This document shows positions 52,096-63,800 of a DNA stretch of 64,000 nt, piece by piece. The position numbers and the translations under genes were made by a program. The notes below the pieces were generated by a model, which was given only the letters and a program-made list of their open reading frames with translations, did not search any database and had not been told where the DNA came from. Numbering within the stretch: the stretch's first letter is position 1; every line of letters begins with the position of its first letter. Source of the stretch: JAEZBP01 sp963832725 (GTDB taxonomy: Bacteria > Myxococcota_A > Polyangia > Polyangiales > Sandaracinaceae); assembly GCA_963832725.1 (NCBI GenBank), contig CAWHVG010000001.1, positions 434,001 through 498,000 of the forward strand, given 5' to 3'.

Positions 52096-52920
52096 ATGAA
52101 CCCCGACGCTCCGGTCGCCGTTCAGGCTCTGGGTCAGTGGCTCGCCCAAGCGGCCGGCTACTTCGCTCTCGCGAGCCTGACCTTCCTCGTCGTCTGGAAG
52201 TGGGGCCGAGAACGCTTCGAGCCGCGACGGGTACAGAAGGTCCGCCGTGTCGACGGCGCCCAGATTCGGTACGAGGTTTGGCACTCCCTCGTGACACTCG
52301 CAGTCGGGGGGCTCAGCGGCCTCGCGATCATCCTGCTCCAGAAGGGAGGCCACCTCCGACTCTCGATGAGCACCGAGGGCTGGGCGGCTTGGGAGCTGGT
52401 CCTCGTCGTCGTCGGTCTCGTCGCATTCAACGACCTCTGGTTCTACGGGTTCCACCGCCTGCTGCATCACCGGAAGCTCTTCCGGTACGTGCACGCGGTC
52501 CATCACCGCAGCGTCGACACCAACCCCTTCACCTCGTACTCGTTCCACGCCATCGAAGGGTTCCTGCTCGGCGCGTGGACGATCCCCTTTCTGATGCTCG
52601 TCCCCACGCCGCTGCCCGCGCTCGGCGTGACCTTGATCGTCGGGACCGCGAACAACTTCATGAGCCACCTCGGCTACGAGTTCCTGCCCAAGTGGATTCT
52701 GCGCGTGCCGATTCTGCGGTGGATGAACACCGCGATCTTCCACGGGCTCCACCACGCGAAGTCCCACGGGAACTACGGGCTGTTCACCCGCTTCTGGGAC
52801 CGTCTCTTCGGGACGGAGCTGCCGGACTACGAGGCGCGCTTCCTTCAGCGAGGTGAGACGCCAGCCCCGACAACTGCAACAGTGCGTGCGGCGAGCGATG
52901 CCGCGGACGGCGCACAGTGA
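52096..52920 (+). CDS. Sterol desaturase/fatty acid hydroxylase superfamily protein
   Basis: 274 aa, ATG at 52096 preceded by AGGAGG at ideal distance. Membrane di-iron oxygenase. Hydrophobic segments near residues 20-35, 65-85, 95-110 and 155-185. His boxes HRLLHH near residue 121, HAVHHRS near 135, and HGLHHAKSHGNYG near 219 supply the metal ligands. It would hydroxylate or desaturate a lipid (carotenoid, sterol or fatty acid; not decidable here). Divergent from and probably controlled by the TetR regulator. Confidence 0.88.
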   Translation: MNPDAPVAVQALGQWLAQAAGYFALASLTFLVVWKWGRERFEPRRVQKVRRVDGAQIRYEVWHSLVTLAVGGLSGLAIILLQKGGHLRLSMSTEGWAAWELVLVVVGLVAFNDLWFYGFHRLLHHRKLFRYVHAVHHRSVDTNPFTSYSFHAIEGFLLGAWTIPFLMLVPTPLPALGVTLIVGTANNFMSHLGYEFLPKWILRVPILRWMNTAIFHGLHHAKSHGNYGLFTRFWDRLFGTELPDYEARFLQRGETPAPTTATVRAASDAADGAQ

Positions 52921-53017
52921 AGCGCTCCGCGCGCGTCGTCCCTCGCTCTGCTCGGCAGAGCCGCCACCCGTGGGAGGCTCCTCGAACGCGTCTTCGCGCT
53001 CGATATCACCGTCTGCC

Positions 53018-54286
53018 TCAGGAGCGCGCTTGCCAGCCGATGTCGCTGCGGTGCTGGGCACCCTCGAAACGGATGGCGGCGACACCTTCGTAGGCGCGGC
53101 TGGCGGCCCGGTCGACGCTCTCGCCGGTCGCGGTCACGGCGAGGACGCGGCCGCCACTGGTCACGCTGCGATCTCCGTCGAGCGCGGTGCCGGCTTCGAA
53201 GACCGACACGCCCTCGAGCGCGTTGGCGGCCTCGATGCCGTCGATGGGCCGGCCTTTGACGACGCTGCCGGGGTAGCCTTCGGACGCCATCACCACCGTC
53301 AACGCGGCGGCGGCGCCCCAGCGCGGGACGACCTTCGAGACGTCGCCCTCCGCCGCGCCGAGGAAGAGCGGCAGGACGTCGCCGGCCCAGCGCGCCATCA
53401 GCACTTCCGTCTCCGGGTCGCCGAAGCGGACGTTGTACTCGAGCACCTTCGGCGCCCCGTCGACGATCATCAGGCCCACGAAGAGCGCGCCGGAGAAGGG
53501 AATGCCTTCTTCGCGCATACCGGCCAGGGTGGGCTCGACGACGTCGCGCAGGATGGTCTCTTCGATCTCGGGCGTGACCATCGGCGGCGGCGAGTAGGCG
53601 CCCATGCCGCCGGTGTTGGGACCGCGGTCGCCGTCCAAGAGCCGCTTGTGATCCTGCGCCGCGGCCAGCGCGACGTAGCGCTCGCCGTCGCTGACCACGT
53701 GGTAGCTGACCTCGGGGCCCTGCAAGAGCTCCTCGATCACCACCCGGCTCCCGGCTTCGCCGTGGGCGCGCTCCACCATGAACGCGCGGACGGCTTCCAC
53801 GGCCTCGTCGACGTCCGACGCGACCACGACCCCTTTACCGGCCGCCAACCCGTCGGCTTTGACCACCATCGGTCGGCCCAGCCGCTCGAGGTGCGCGATG
53901 GCCTCGTCCGCGTCCTCGAAGACCTCGTAGCCCGCCGTCGGCACGCCGTGGCGCTTCATGAAGTCCTTCGCGAAGCGCTTCGATGACTCGAGCTGCGCGG
54001 CTTCCTTGGTCGGGCCGAAGGCGCGGATGTTCCGCTCACGGAGCGCGTCGACCAGGCCGGCCGCCAGCGGCGCCTCGGGGCCGACCACGACCAGGTCCAC
54101 GCGCTCGTCGACGGCCGCCTTCACGATACCGTCCACGTCCGTGGCCGAGACGCGCAGGTTCTCGCCCACCTTGGCCGTGCCGGCGTTGCCGGGCGCGGCC
54201 AGCACGGCCGAGACGGTTGGAGACGCGGCGAGCTTCTTCGCGATCGCGTGCTCGCGCGCGCCGTTGCCGACGACCAAAACCTTCAT
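53018..54286 (-). CDS. purD: Phosphoribosylamine-glycine ligase
   Basis: 422 aa, ATG at 54286. ATP-grasp enzyme joining glycine to phosphoribosylamine in purine synthesis. MKVLVVGNGAREHAIAKKLA at the start, ADGLAAGKGVVVA near residue 155, DHKRLLDGDRGPNTGGMGAYSP near 212 and NVRFGDPETE near 285 are family signatures. Starts 4 nt after the purH stop, so the two form an operon. Confidence 0.98.
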   Translation of the reverse strand: MKVLVVGNGAREHAIAKKLAASPTVSAVLAAPGNAGTAKVGENLRVSATDVDGIVKAAVDERVDLVVVGPEAPLAAGLVDALRERNIRAFGPTKEAAQLESSKRFAKDFMKRHGVPTAGYEVFEDADEAIAHLERLGRPMVVKADGLAAGKGVVVASDVDEAVEAVRAFMVERAHGEAGSRVVIEELLQGPEVSYHVVSDGERYVALAAAQDHKRLLDGDRGPNTGGMGAYSPPPMVTPEIEETILRDVVEPTLAGMREEGIPFSGALFVGLMIVDGAPKVLEYNVRFGDPETEVLMARWAGDVLPLFLGAAEGDVSKVVPRWGAAAALTVVMASEGYPGSVVKGRPIDGIEAANALEGVSVFEAGTALDGDRSVTSGGRVLAVTATGESVDRAASRAYEGVAAIRFEGAQHRSDIGWQARS

Positions 54287-54290
54287 CGGA

Positions 54291-55847
54291 TCAGTGCCGG
54301 AAGTGGCGGACGCCGGTGAAGATCATGGCCATGCCGGCCCCGTTGGCGGCGTCGATCACGGCCTGGTCGTTCTTGGAGCCGCCCGGCTGCACCACGGCGG
54401 TGATGCCGGCCTTGGCGGCCGCCTCCACTCCGTCCGGGAAGGGGAAGAACGCGTCGGAGGCCATCACGGCGCCCTTGGCGTCGTCGCCCGCCTTCTGCGC
54501 CGCCAGCTCCACGCTGACCACCCGCGACATCTGACCGGCGCCGACGCCGACCGTGCGGCCCGGCTTGGCGAAGACGATCGCGTTCGACTTCACGTGCTTG
54601 CAGACCCGCCAGGCGAAATCGAGCGCGGCCCGCTCTTCGTCGGTCGGCGCGCGCTCGGTGGCGACCTTGGCCGCCGCGACCTCGCCCACGCCCGTGGCGT
54701 CGCGGTCCTGCACCACCAGACCGCCGCCGATCCGCTTGAACACACGCTCTCCGTGGTCGGCCGGCAGCCAGGCGCCGGTCGCGAGGAGGCGGAGGTTCTT
54801 CTTCTTGCGCAGCACCTCGAGCGCGTCGGCGCCGAAGGCGGGCGCCACGATGCACTCCAGGAAGGTCTCGGCGAGGATCTGTGCCGTGGCGGCGTCGACC
54901 TCGCGGTTGAGCGCCACGATGCCGCCGAAGGCGCTCAGCGCGTCGGCCTCGCGCGCGGTGCGGTAGGCGTCGGCCAACGACTCGGCCGTGGCCACGCCGC
55001 AGGGGTTGGTGTGCTTGACCACCACCGCCGCCGGCGCCTCGTGCTCGCGCACCGCGTCGAGCGCCGCCTCGACGTCGACGAGGTTGTTGAAGCTCAGCTC
55101 TTTGCCGCCCGCGCCGAGCGACTCCGCCTGCGCCAGCGCGCCCGAAGCGGCGTCGCGCTCGCGGTAGAACGCGCCCGACTGGTGCGGGTTCTCGCCGTAG
55201 CGGAGATCGTAGACCTTCTCGAACTGCAGCGAGAGGGTGCCGGGGAACGCGATGCGCTCGCCCTCGGCCCCGCGGGAGGTGAGGTAGCCCGCGATGGCGC
55301 CGTCGTAGGCGGCGGTGTGACCGAAGGCCTTGGCCGCCAGCGACGCCCGCAGCGCATCCGAGGGCCCGTCGCCGCGCACCGCCTCGACGACCGTGTCGTA
55401 GTCGTCCGGATCGACGACCACCGTCACTCGCGCGTGGTTCTTGGCCGCCGAGCGGATCATCGAGGGGCCGCCGATGTCGATGTTCTCGATGACCTCGTCG
55501 TGGGCGGCGCCCTTCGCGACCGTCTGCGCGAAGGGGTAGAGGTTGACCACCACCAGATCGATGGGCTTGCCGCCGAGCTCGGTGAGCTGGGTGCGATCGC
55601 CAATCGTGTCGCGCATCAGGATGCCGCCGTGCACCCGCGGGTGGAGCGTCTTGACGCGGCCATCCATCACCTCGGGCGACTCCGTGTACTCGGAGACGTC
55701 GGTCACCGGCACGTCGGCGCCGCGCAGCGAGCGGGCGGTGCCGCCCGTGGAGAGGATCTCCACCCCTGCGTCGACGAGAGCGCGCGCGAGATCGATGACC
55801 CCCCGCTTGTCGGAAACCGAGATCAGGGCCGTCCGTATGCTCGCCAC
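54291..55847 (-). CDS. purH: Bifunctional AICAR transformylase/IMP cyclohydrolase
   Basis: 518 aa, GTG at 55847 with GAGGAGG upstream. Last two steps of IMP synthesis. The N-terminal cyclohydrolase has ALISVSDKRGVIDLARAL and GGTARSLRG. The C-terminal transformylase has VVVKHTNPCGVATA near residue 276, SAFGGIVALN and the final PGGSKNDQAVIDAAN. First gene of purH-purD; divergent from pfa1 with 117 bp between. Confidence 0.98.
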   Translation of the reverse strand: MASIRTALISVSDKRGVIDLARALVDAGVEILSTGGTARSLRGADVPVTDVSEYTESPEVMDGRVKTLHPRVHGGILMRDTIGDRTQLTELGGKPIDLVVVNLYPFAQTVAKGAAHDEVIENIDIGGPSMIRSAAKNHARVTVVVDPDDYDTVVEAVRGDGPSDALRASLAAKAFGHTAAYDGAIAGYLTSRGAEGERIAFPGTLSLQFEKVYDLRYGENPHQSGAFYRERDAASGALAQAESLGAGGKELSFNNLVDVEAALDAVREHEAPAAVVVKHTNPCGVATAESLADAYRTAREADALSAFGGIVALNREVDAATAQILAETFLECIVAPAFGADALEVLRKKKNLRLLATGAWLPADHGERVFKRIGGGLVVQDRDATGVGEVAAAKVATERAPTDEERAALDFAWRVCKHVKSNAIVFAKPGRTVGVGAGQMSRVVSVELAAQKAGDDAKGAVMASDAFFPFPDGVEAAAKAGITAVVQPGGSKNDQAVIDAANGAGMAMIFTGVRHFRH

Positions 55848-55964
55848 GCCGTCCTCCTCGCTGATGCGAGCCGTCTACCGCCTCGGGCGGACGGGGTCAA
55901 TCGAGGCCGACCGGAGGGGGTCGTGGCCACTGAGGCGATCGCGTGCCACCTTCCGCGCCCTCCC

Positions 55965-57591
55965 ATGGGAACCGACCTACAGCCGATCGGCCACTGGCAC
56001 CCGGGCGCGCGCCCGGCCCTCTACGAGCCCGACGCCGTCGAGGCCGCCTGCCAACGCGTGCGCGAGACGGTGCACGTCGTGCGGGACGCGCGGACGCGAC
56101 GCCTCGGCGTGGCGTTCGAGGGTAGCCCGCTCGCCCGAGCGGAGAACGGCGCCGCCGACCACCTCTTGATGGCAACGCTGCCGGCGCTCTACCCGGAGTG
56201 GCTGGGCGACCGCTCGTTCGCGGAGACTCACGGCGTCCGCTTCCCCTACGTGACCGGCGCCATGGCCAACGGCATCGCCACCACCCGCTTGGTGATCGCC
56301 ATGGCCCGGGCGCGGATGCTCGGGTTCTTCGGCGCCGCCGGGCTCGCGAAGCCCGCGGTGGAGAAGGCGGTCGACGAGCTGGTTCGCGAGCTGGGCGATC
56401 AGCCGAACCTGGCTTGGGGCGTGAACCTCATCCACTCGCCGCAGGAGCCCGAGCTCGAGGCCGCGGTGGCGGATTCTGTTGATCCGGCGCGGCGTCAGGC
56501 GGGTCGAGGCGTCGGCGTTCATGGCGCTGACCCCGTCCATCGTGCGCTACGCCGCCAGCGGGCTGCGCCGGCTTCCGGACGGCTCCATCGCCCGCAAGCA
56601 CCACGTCTTCGCCAAGATCTCGCGGCCGGAAGTGGCGCGGCCCTTCTTGATGCCGGCGCCCGCCGCGATGCTCGACGCGCTGACCAGCCAGGGTCTGTTG
56701 ACGGCCGAAGAAGCGCAGCTCGCCCGCCACGTGCCGGTGGCCGAGGACATCACCGTCGAGTCGGACAGCGGCGGCCACACCGACAATCGCCCGCTGACCG
56801 CGGTCTTCCCGATCATCCTCGCCCTACGCGACGAGATCGCTCGGGCGCAAGGCTACGCGCGGCCGATCCGCGTCGGCGCCGCCGGCGGCCTCGGCGCGCC
56901 TTCGGCGGTCGCGGCCGCATTCCAGCTCGGCGCCAGCTACGTGCTCACCGGCTCGGTGAACCAGGGGGCCGTCGAGTCGGGATTGAGCGACGCCGGCCGC
57001 GCGCTCTTGGCCCAAGCGGGCCTGGCGGACGTCATCATGGCGCCGGCAGCCGACATGTTCGAGATGGGCGTGAAGGTCCAGGTCCTGCGGCGCGGGACCA
57101 TGTTCGGCCAGCGCGCGCTCCGCCTCTACGAGATCTACCAGGGCTTCGAGAGCCTCGAGGCGCTGCCCGCGGCCGCCCGCGCCAAGCTGGAGAAGGAAGC
57201 GCTGGGCGCCACGGTCGACGAGGTCTGGGAGGCCACGCAGCGCTTCTGGCAGGAGCGCGACCCGCGCGAGCTCGACAAGGCGCGCGCGAACCCGAAGCAC
57301 AAGATGGCGCTCTGCTTCCGCTGGTATCTCGGCCTCTCCAGCCGCTGGGCCATCACGGGCGAGCCCAAGCGCCGGCTCGACTACCAGATCTGGTGCGGGC
57401 CCGCGATGGGCGCCTTCAACGACTGGGCGAAGGGCTCCTTCCTGGAGCAGCCCGAGGCGCGCTCGGCGGTGCAGATCGCGCTCAATCTGATGGAGGGCGC
57501 CGCCGTGATCACCCGCGCGCAGCAGCTCCGGACCTACGGCGTGCCGGTCCCGGGGAGCGCGTTCGGCTTCGCCCCGCGCCCGCTGGCATGA
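55965..57591 (+). CDS. pfa1: PUFA synthase enoyl reductase subunit (PfaD-like)
   Basis: About 541 aa after repair, ATG at 55965. FMN-dependent enoyl reductase of the PfaD type, a TIM-barrel related to 2-nitropropane dioxygenase, acting in trans on the PUFA synthase ACPs. Signatures: YVTGAMANGIATTRLVIAMA, MLGFFGAAGL, HVFAKISRPEVARPF, VGAAGGLGAPSAVAAAFQLG and MAPAADMFEMGVKVQVL. The frame breaks at 56471-56478: GGATTCTG; GGATCTG gives AVADLLIRRGVRRVEASAF, the expected sequence. In myxobacterial PUFA loci the order pfa1-pfa2-pfa3 is known, and pfa2 follows here. Confidence 0.9.
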
Positions 57592-57729
57592 ATCACCGGC
57601 ACCCGCCCGCAAACCGGCGGTCGCGCCCCGGAGCGTGAGCGGTCCGGCTGGACGCGCGGAGCTCGATCCTCCACCCTCCGCCCGCCGCCACGGCGGCGCG
57701 TATATGCCCAGAAACCCCGACGCAGCGCG

Positions 57730-57749
57730 TCATTCCGGCCTGGGAATGA
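57730..57749. promoter_or_regulatory. Inverted repeat upstream of pfa2
   Basis: TCATTCC and GGAATGA flank a 6-bp centre (GGCCTG), 111 bp before the pfa2 start. It could be an operator or a hairpin at the end of the pfa1 transcript; no T tract follows. Confidence 0.45.
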
Positions 57750-57860
57750 CCGAATCATGACACACATGGTCGCGGGGTCGCGCTATCCCAGGCATCCGGC
57801 CCGTTGGCCCATCTCCGTCCAGCGCGCGCCCCTTCTCGCGCGCCCGAAGGTGATCCACCG

Positions 57861-60800
57861 ATGAAGCAGCAGCACGAGCCGATCGCGATCGTCGGACTGT
57901 CCGCCCTCTTCCCGGGCTCGCTCGACCACACCGGGTTCTGGCGCGACATTCTCGCCGGCCGCGACCTGCTGACCGACATCCCGCCCACGCACTGGCTGAT
58001 CGAGGACTACTACGACCCCGATCCGAAGAAGCCGGACAAGACCTACGCCAAGCGCGGCGCGTTCCTTCAGGACGTGGACTTCGATCCGATGGCGTGGGGG
58101 ATCCCGCCGTCGATCGTGCCCCAGACGGACACGACCCAGCTCCTGGCGCTGATCGTGGCCCAGCGGGTGCTCGAGGACGCGTGCCGCGGTCAGTTCGGCG
58201 CCATGGATCGCTCGCGGATGAGCTGCATCCTCGGCGTGACCAGCGGGCAGGAGCTGATGGGCTCGATGGTGTCGCGGCTGCAGCGGCCGGTGTGGGTGAA
58301 GGCGCTGCGCGAGGCCGGCCTGCCGGAGTCGCAGGTGCAGGAGGCCTGCGACCGCATCAGCGCCAGCTACACGAAGTGGGAAGAGGCCAACTTCCCCGGC
58401 CTGCTCGGCAACGTGGTCGCCGGTCGCATCGCCAACCGCCTCGACATCGGCGGCACCAACTGCGTCACCGACGCGGCGTGTGCCTCGACGTTCAGCGCGC
58501 TCTCGATGGGCGTCAACGAGCTGAGCGTCGGCCAGTCGGACCTCGTGATCGTCGGCGGCTGCGACACGATGAACGACATCTTCATGTACATGTGCTTCAG
58601 CAAGACGCCGGCGCTCTCGCCGAGCGGCGATTGCCGGCCCTTCAGCGATCGGGCCGACGGCACGATACTCGGCGAAGGGCTCGGGATGGTCGCGCTGAAG
58701 CGGCTCAGCGACGCGGAGCGGGACGGAGATCGCGTGTACGCCGTCGTCCGCGGCGTCGGCAGCTCCAGCGACGGGCGCGCCAAGAGCGTCTACGCGCCGC
58801 TGCCGGAGGGGCAGGCCAAGGCGCTCCGACGCGCGTACGACGTGGCGGGCTACGGACCGGACACGGTCGAGCTGATCGAGGCCCACGGCACGGGCACCAA
58901 GGCCGGCGACGCCGCCGAGTTCGAGGGGCTGCGCACGGTCTTCGACGAGAGCGGGAGCGAATCGAGGCAGTGGTGCGCGCTCGGCTCGGTGAAGTCGCAG
59001 ATCGGGCACACCAAGAGCGCCGCCGGCGCCGCCGGGCTGATCAAGGCGGTGCTCGCGCTGCACCACAAGGTGCTGCCGCCGACCATCAAGATCGACGCGC
59101 CGAACCCGAACATCGACATCGCCTCGAGCCCCTTCTACTTGAGCACCGAGGCGCGCCCCTGGATCCGAGGAGACGAGCATCCGCGGCGCGCCGGCGTGAG
59201 CTCGTTCGGCTTCGGCGGTTCGAACTTCCACATCGCGGTCGAGGAGTACACGGGGCCCGCCGCGCCGGCGTGGCGCTCGCGCGTGAGCGAGACCGAGCTC
59301 GTGCTGCTCGGCGCGGACGGAGCGGAAACGGTCGCTCGCGAAGCGCGGGCGATGGCCGACGAAGTGGAGAAAGCCGAGGCGGATGCTCGAAAGGGCATGC
59401 TGCTCTTCCTTGCGCGCTCCACCCAGGAGTCGTTCGACGCGTCGAAGGCGGCCCGGCTCGCAATCGTGGCCAAGGACGAGGCCGACCTCGCGCAGAAGCT
59501 CCGCGCGGCGGCGGACGCCGTCGAGGCGAGCGGCGCGGCCTTCTCGCGGCCGGACGGAATCCACTTCGGCACCGGCGCGCCCGAGGGCGACGTCGCGTTC
59601 CTCTTCCCGGGCCAAGGCTCGCAGTACGTCGGGATGGGCGGCGGGCTGGCGATGGGCTTCGGCGAGGCGCGCGGCGTCTGGGACCGCGCGGCGGATTCTC
59701 GCGATCGGTGAAGTGCCGCTGCACGACGTGGTCTTCCCGAAGCCCTCGTTCGAGCCGGGCGCGAAGGACGCGCACGCGGCGCGGCTGACCCGCACCGAGT
59801 GGGCGCAGCCGGCCATCGGCGCCGCCAGCTTGGCCACGCTGCGCCTCCTCGAGCAGACGGGGCTGACGCCGCGCGCGGTGGCCGGCCACAGCTTCGGCGA
59901 GGTGGTCGCGCTCCACGCGGCCGGGGCCATCGACGAGGCGGACGTGCTGCGGATCGCCCGCGCCCGCGGCGAGCGGATGGCCGAGGCGGCCGAGCGCACG
60001 GCCGGCGCCATGACGGCGGTGAGCGCGGACGCGAGCGCGGTGCACGAGCTGATCGAGAGCGCGTCGCTCGACGTGGTGATCGCGAACCACAACGCGCCCG
60101 ATCAGGTGGTGATCAGCGGCACGACCCAGGCCATCGAGACGGCCGAGGCCGCGCTGCAGGCGCGCTCGCTGCGCTTCAAGCGGCTGGATGTGGCCACGGC
60201 CTTCCATTCGCCGGTCGTCTCGGCGGCGGCGGCGCCTTTCGCCGGCTGGCTGGAAGAGATCTCCGTCGGCGCGCCTTCCATCCCGGTCTACGCGAACGCG
60301 AGCGCGGCGCCCTACCCGAGCGGCGCGGCCGAGCTGCGCTCGACTCTCGGCGGGCAGCTCGCCCAGCCGGTGCGCTTCGTCGAGACCATCGAGGCGATGT
60401 ACGCCGCGGGCGTGCGGACCTTCGTCGAAGTCGGGCCGAGCCCGGTGCTCACCGGGCTGGTGGCGAAGATCCTCGGCGAGCGTCCTCACCTCGCGGTCGC
60501 CACCGACCGCAAGGGCGGCGACGCGCTGGCCGCGCTGCACCATGCGCTCGGCAAGCTGGCCGCGGCCGGTCATCCGCTCGCGCTGGGGCCGCTCTTTGCC
60601 GCCTACGAGCCGCTCGAGGATCCGCGCGCGAGCAAGAAGCCGCGGATGACGTTGAAGATCAACGGATCCAACTACGGCAAGCCCTATCCGCCGGCCGGCG
60701 GCGCCGCCGCGCTGCCCCAGCCCAACCCCGAGAAAGTCGAAGAGCCGCCGCGCGTCGAGATCCGCGAAGTGGTGGTCGAAAAGCCCGTCTACGTCCGAGA

Positions 60801-63800
60801 GGACGTCACCGGTCCGAGCGAGAACAGTGTCATGAGCCGTCACGACGATCGTCCCTCGATGTCCGAGAGCGCGCAGCTCGCTTGGATCCAGGCCTACCAG
60901 GAGACGCAGAAGCAGACCGCGGAGGCACACGGTGCGTTCCAGCGCTCCATGGCCGACGCGCACGCGGCGTTCCTGCGCAGCGTGGAGAGCAGCTTCGTGG
61001 CGCTCGCGTCCTCGCCGCTCCTGCAGGGTGGCGCCGTCGCGTCCTCGAGCCCGGCGCTCGGGCTGCCCCAGCCGGCGCCGCGCGCGCTGGCGACAGAGCA
61101 CGCGCAGCCCGCCACGACGCAGACTGCCTACCCCGCCCCGGCGCAACCCGCGGCGACCCAGCCGGTCGCGACGGGGCCGGCTCACACCGGTTGGGCCGAG
61201 CCGCCCGCGACGAGCGCGCCGGTTTCCGCCGCGGCGCCCGCGCCCGAGCCGGCGCCCGTCGAAGCGGCGCCCGTCGAGGCGGCGCCCGGCGTCGATCTGC
61301 TCGAGCTCATGCTCGACGTGGTCGCGCAGAAGACGGGCTACCCCGCCGAGATGATCGGCCGGGAGATGGAGCTCGAGGCCGACCTCGGCATCGACTCCAT
61401 CAAGCGCGTCGAGATCCTCGCCGCAGTCCGCGAGCGCGCCCCCGGCCTGCCCGAGCTCGATCCCGCCCAGCTCGGCGCACTGCGCACCGTCGGCGAGATC
61501 GTCGACTACCTGCAGGCCGCCCTTCCCGAGGGCGCGACCTCGACCCCGTCGGCCGCTCCGACGGCAGCGCAGGCTCCGACGCCGCCCGCGAGCGCGCCGG
61601 CCGCCGATTTGATGCCGCTCATGCTCGAGGTCGTCGCCGAGAAGACCGGCTACCCGGTCGAGATGATCGGCCATGACATGGAGCTCGAGGCCGACCTCGG
61701 CATCGACTCCATCAAGCGCGTCGAGATCCTCGCGGCAGTCCGCGAGCGCGCGCCGGGCCTGCCCGAGCTCGATCCCGCTCAGCTCGGCGCCCTGCGCACC
61801 GTCGGCGAGATCGTGGAGCACCTCCGCGCGCACCTGCCGGCGGGTGAGGCGTCCTCGGCCCAGCCGGCGACCCAAGCGCCCGCCGCAGCGACCGACGCGC
61901 CCACCGAGGACCTGCTTCCGCTGATGCTCGAGGTCGTCGCCCAGAAGACCGGCTACCCGGCCGAGATGATCGGGCGCGACATGGAGCTGGAAGCCGACCT
62001 CGGCATCGACTCCATCAAGCGCGTCGAGATCCTCGCCGCGGTCCGCGAGCGCGTCCCGAGCCTGCCCGAGCTCGACCCGGCTCAGCTCGGCGCCCTGCGC
62101 ACCGTGGGAGAGATCGTCGATCACCTCGCCCAGACGTCAGGCACGCCGGCGGCCGGCGCGAAGAGCGCGGCGCCCGCTCCCGCCGCGCCGGCACCCGCCG
62201 CCGAGCGCTGGGTCACCCGCGCCGAGCCGGCCGCGCCGATCGGCATGATCGCGCCCGGCCTCCTCGGCGCCTCGCGCTTGGTCGTCACCGACGACGAGAG
62301 CGGCGTCGCGACCGCGCTGGTGGACGCGCTCGCCACCCACGGCCTGAAGGCCGAGGTGGTGCGCGAGGTCCCGGACGACGCCGACGCCGTCATCGTGCTG
62401 GCCGGCCTGCGCCGAGCCGAGGACGTGGACGCCCAGCTCGCCGCCGAGCGTGAGGCATTCCACGCCGCGCGCGCGGTCGCCGAGCGCCTCTCGAACGAGC
62501 CCGGCGCGTTCGTGACCGTGCAGGACACGGGAGGCGACTTCGGGCTCTCCGGCTCGCCCCGCGCCTGGCTCGGCGGCATCGCCGCGCTGACCAAGACCTG
62601 CGCGCAGGAGTGGCCGAAGGCGAGCGTCCGCGCGATCGATCTCGCGCGTGGCGAGCGCTCGCCGGAAGAGCTGGCCGAGATCCTCGCGGAAGAGCTGGTC
62701 CGGGGCGGGCCCGAGCTGGAGGTGGGCCTCCGCGCCGACGGAAGCCGCCTCACGCTGATCAGCGAGCGAGCGCCCATCGGCGCCTCCGCGCCGATCCTGG
62801 AACCGGGCGACGTGGTGGTGGCCTCGGGCGGCGCGCGCGGCGTCACCGCGACCACGCTGATCGCGCTCGCCGACGCGACGAAGTGCCGGCTGGTCCTGCT
62901 CGGCCGCACCGCGCTCACCGACGAGCCGGCGGCCGCCCGCGGCGCCGAGGGCGATGCCGGTCTGAAGCGCGCGCTGCTCGAGGACGCCAAGGCGCGCGGC
63001 GAGGCCATCGCGCCGGCCGAGCTCGGCAAGCGGGTGAGCCGCATCCTGGCCAACCGTGAGATCCGCGCCACGATCGACGCCGTCCGCGCGGCTGGCGGCG
63101 ACGCGCGCTACGTCGCCGTCGACGTGCAGGACGCAGAGGCCGTGGCCCGGGCGCTGGACGAGGCCCGCGCGAGCTGGGGCCCGATCCGCGGCCTGGTGCA
63201 CGGCGCCGGCGTCCTCGCGGACCGCTTCGTCGCCGACAAGACCGACGCCCAGTTCGATCTCGTCTTCGACACCAAGGTGCAGGGCCTCCGCGCGCTGCTC
63301 GAGGCGACCGCGGACGATCCCTTGAAGGTGATGGTGATGTTCTCGTCGGTGGCCGCGCGCTGCGGCAACCAGGGCCAGTGCGACTACGCGATGGCCAACG
63401 AGGTGCTGAACCTGGTGGCGGCGGCGGAAGCGCAGAAGCGCGGCATCCGCGTGCGCTCGCTCGGCTGGGGCCCCTGGGAAGGCGGCATGGTCACGCCGGC
63501 GCTGAAGGCGCGCTTCGAGTCGCTCGGCGTCCCGCTGATCGCGCTCGAGGACGGCGCGCGGATGCTGGTCGAGGAGCTCGGCCGGGACGCGGGCGACGAC
63601 GTCATGCTGGTGCTCGGCGGCGAGCCGCGCGCCGAGGCGTTGGCGACCGAGCCTGCGCGCACCGCGTCCAAGCGGCTGGAGGTGCTGGTCTCGCACCGGA
63701 GCCACCCCTTCGTGGCCAGCCACGTGGTGAAGGGCGCGCCCGTCTTGCCGGCGGTGATGGTGCTCGAGCTCTTCGCCCGCGCGGCCCGCGCCCGGCGGCC

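Noticed and set aside
53958..57638. One plus-strand frame of 1226 codons covering purH-purD and pfa1
   Set aside because: The first half is antisense to purH and purD; only the part from 55965 is pfa1, and it changes frame at 56471.
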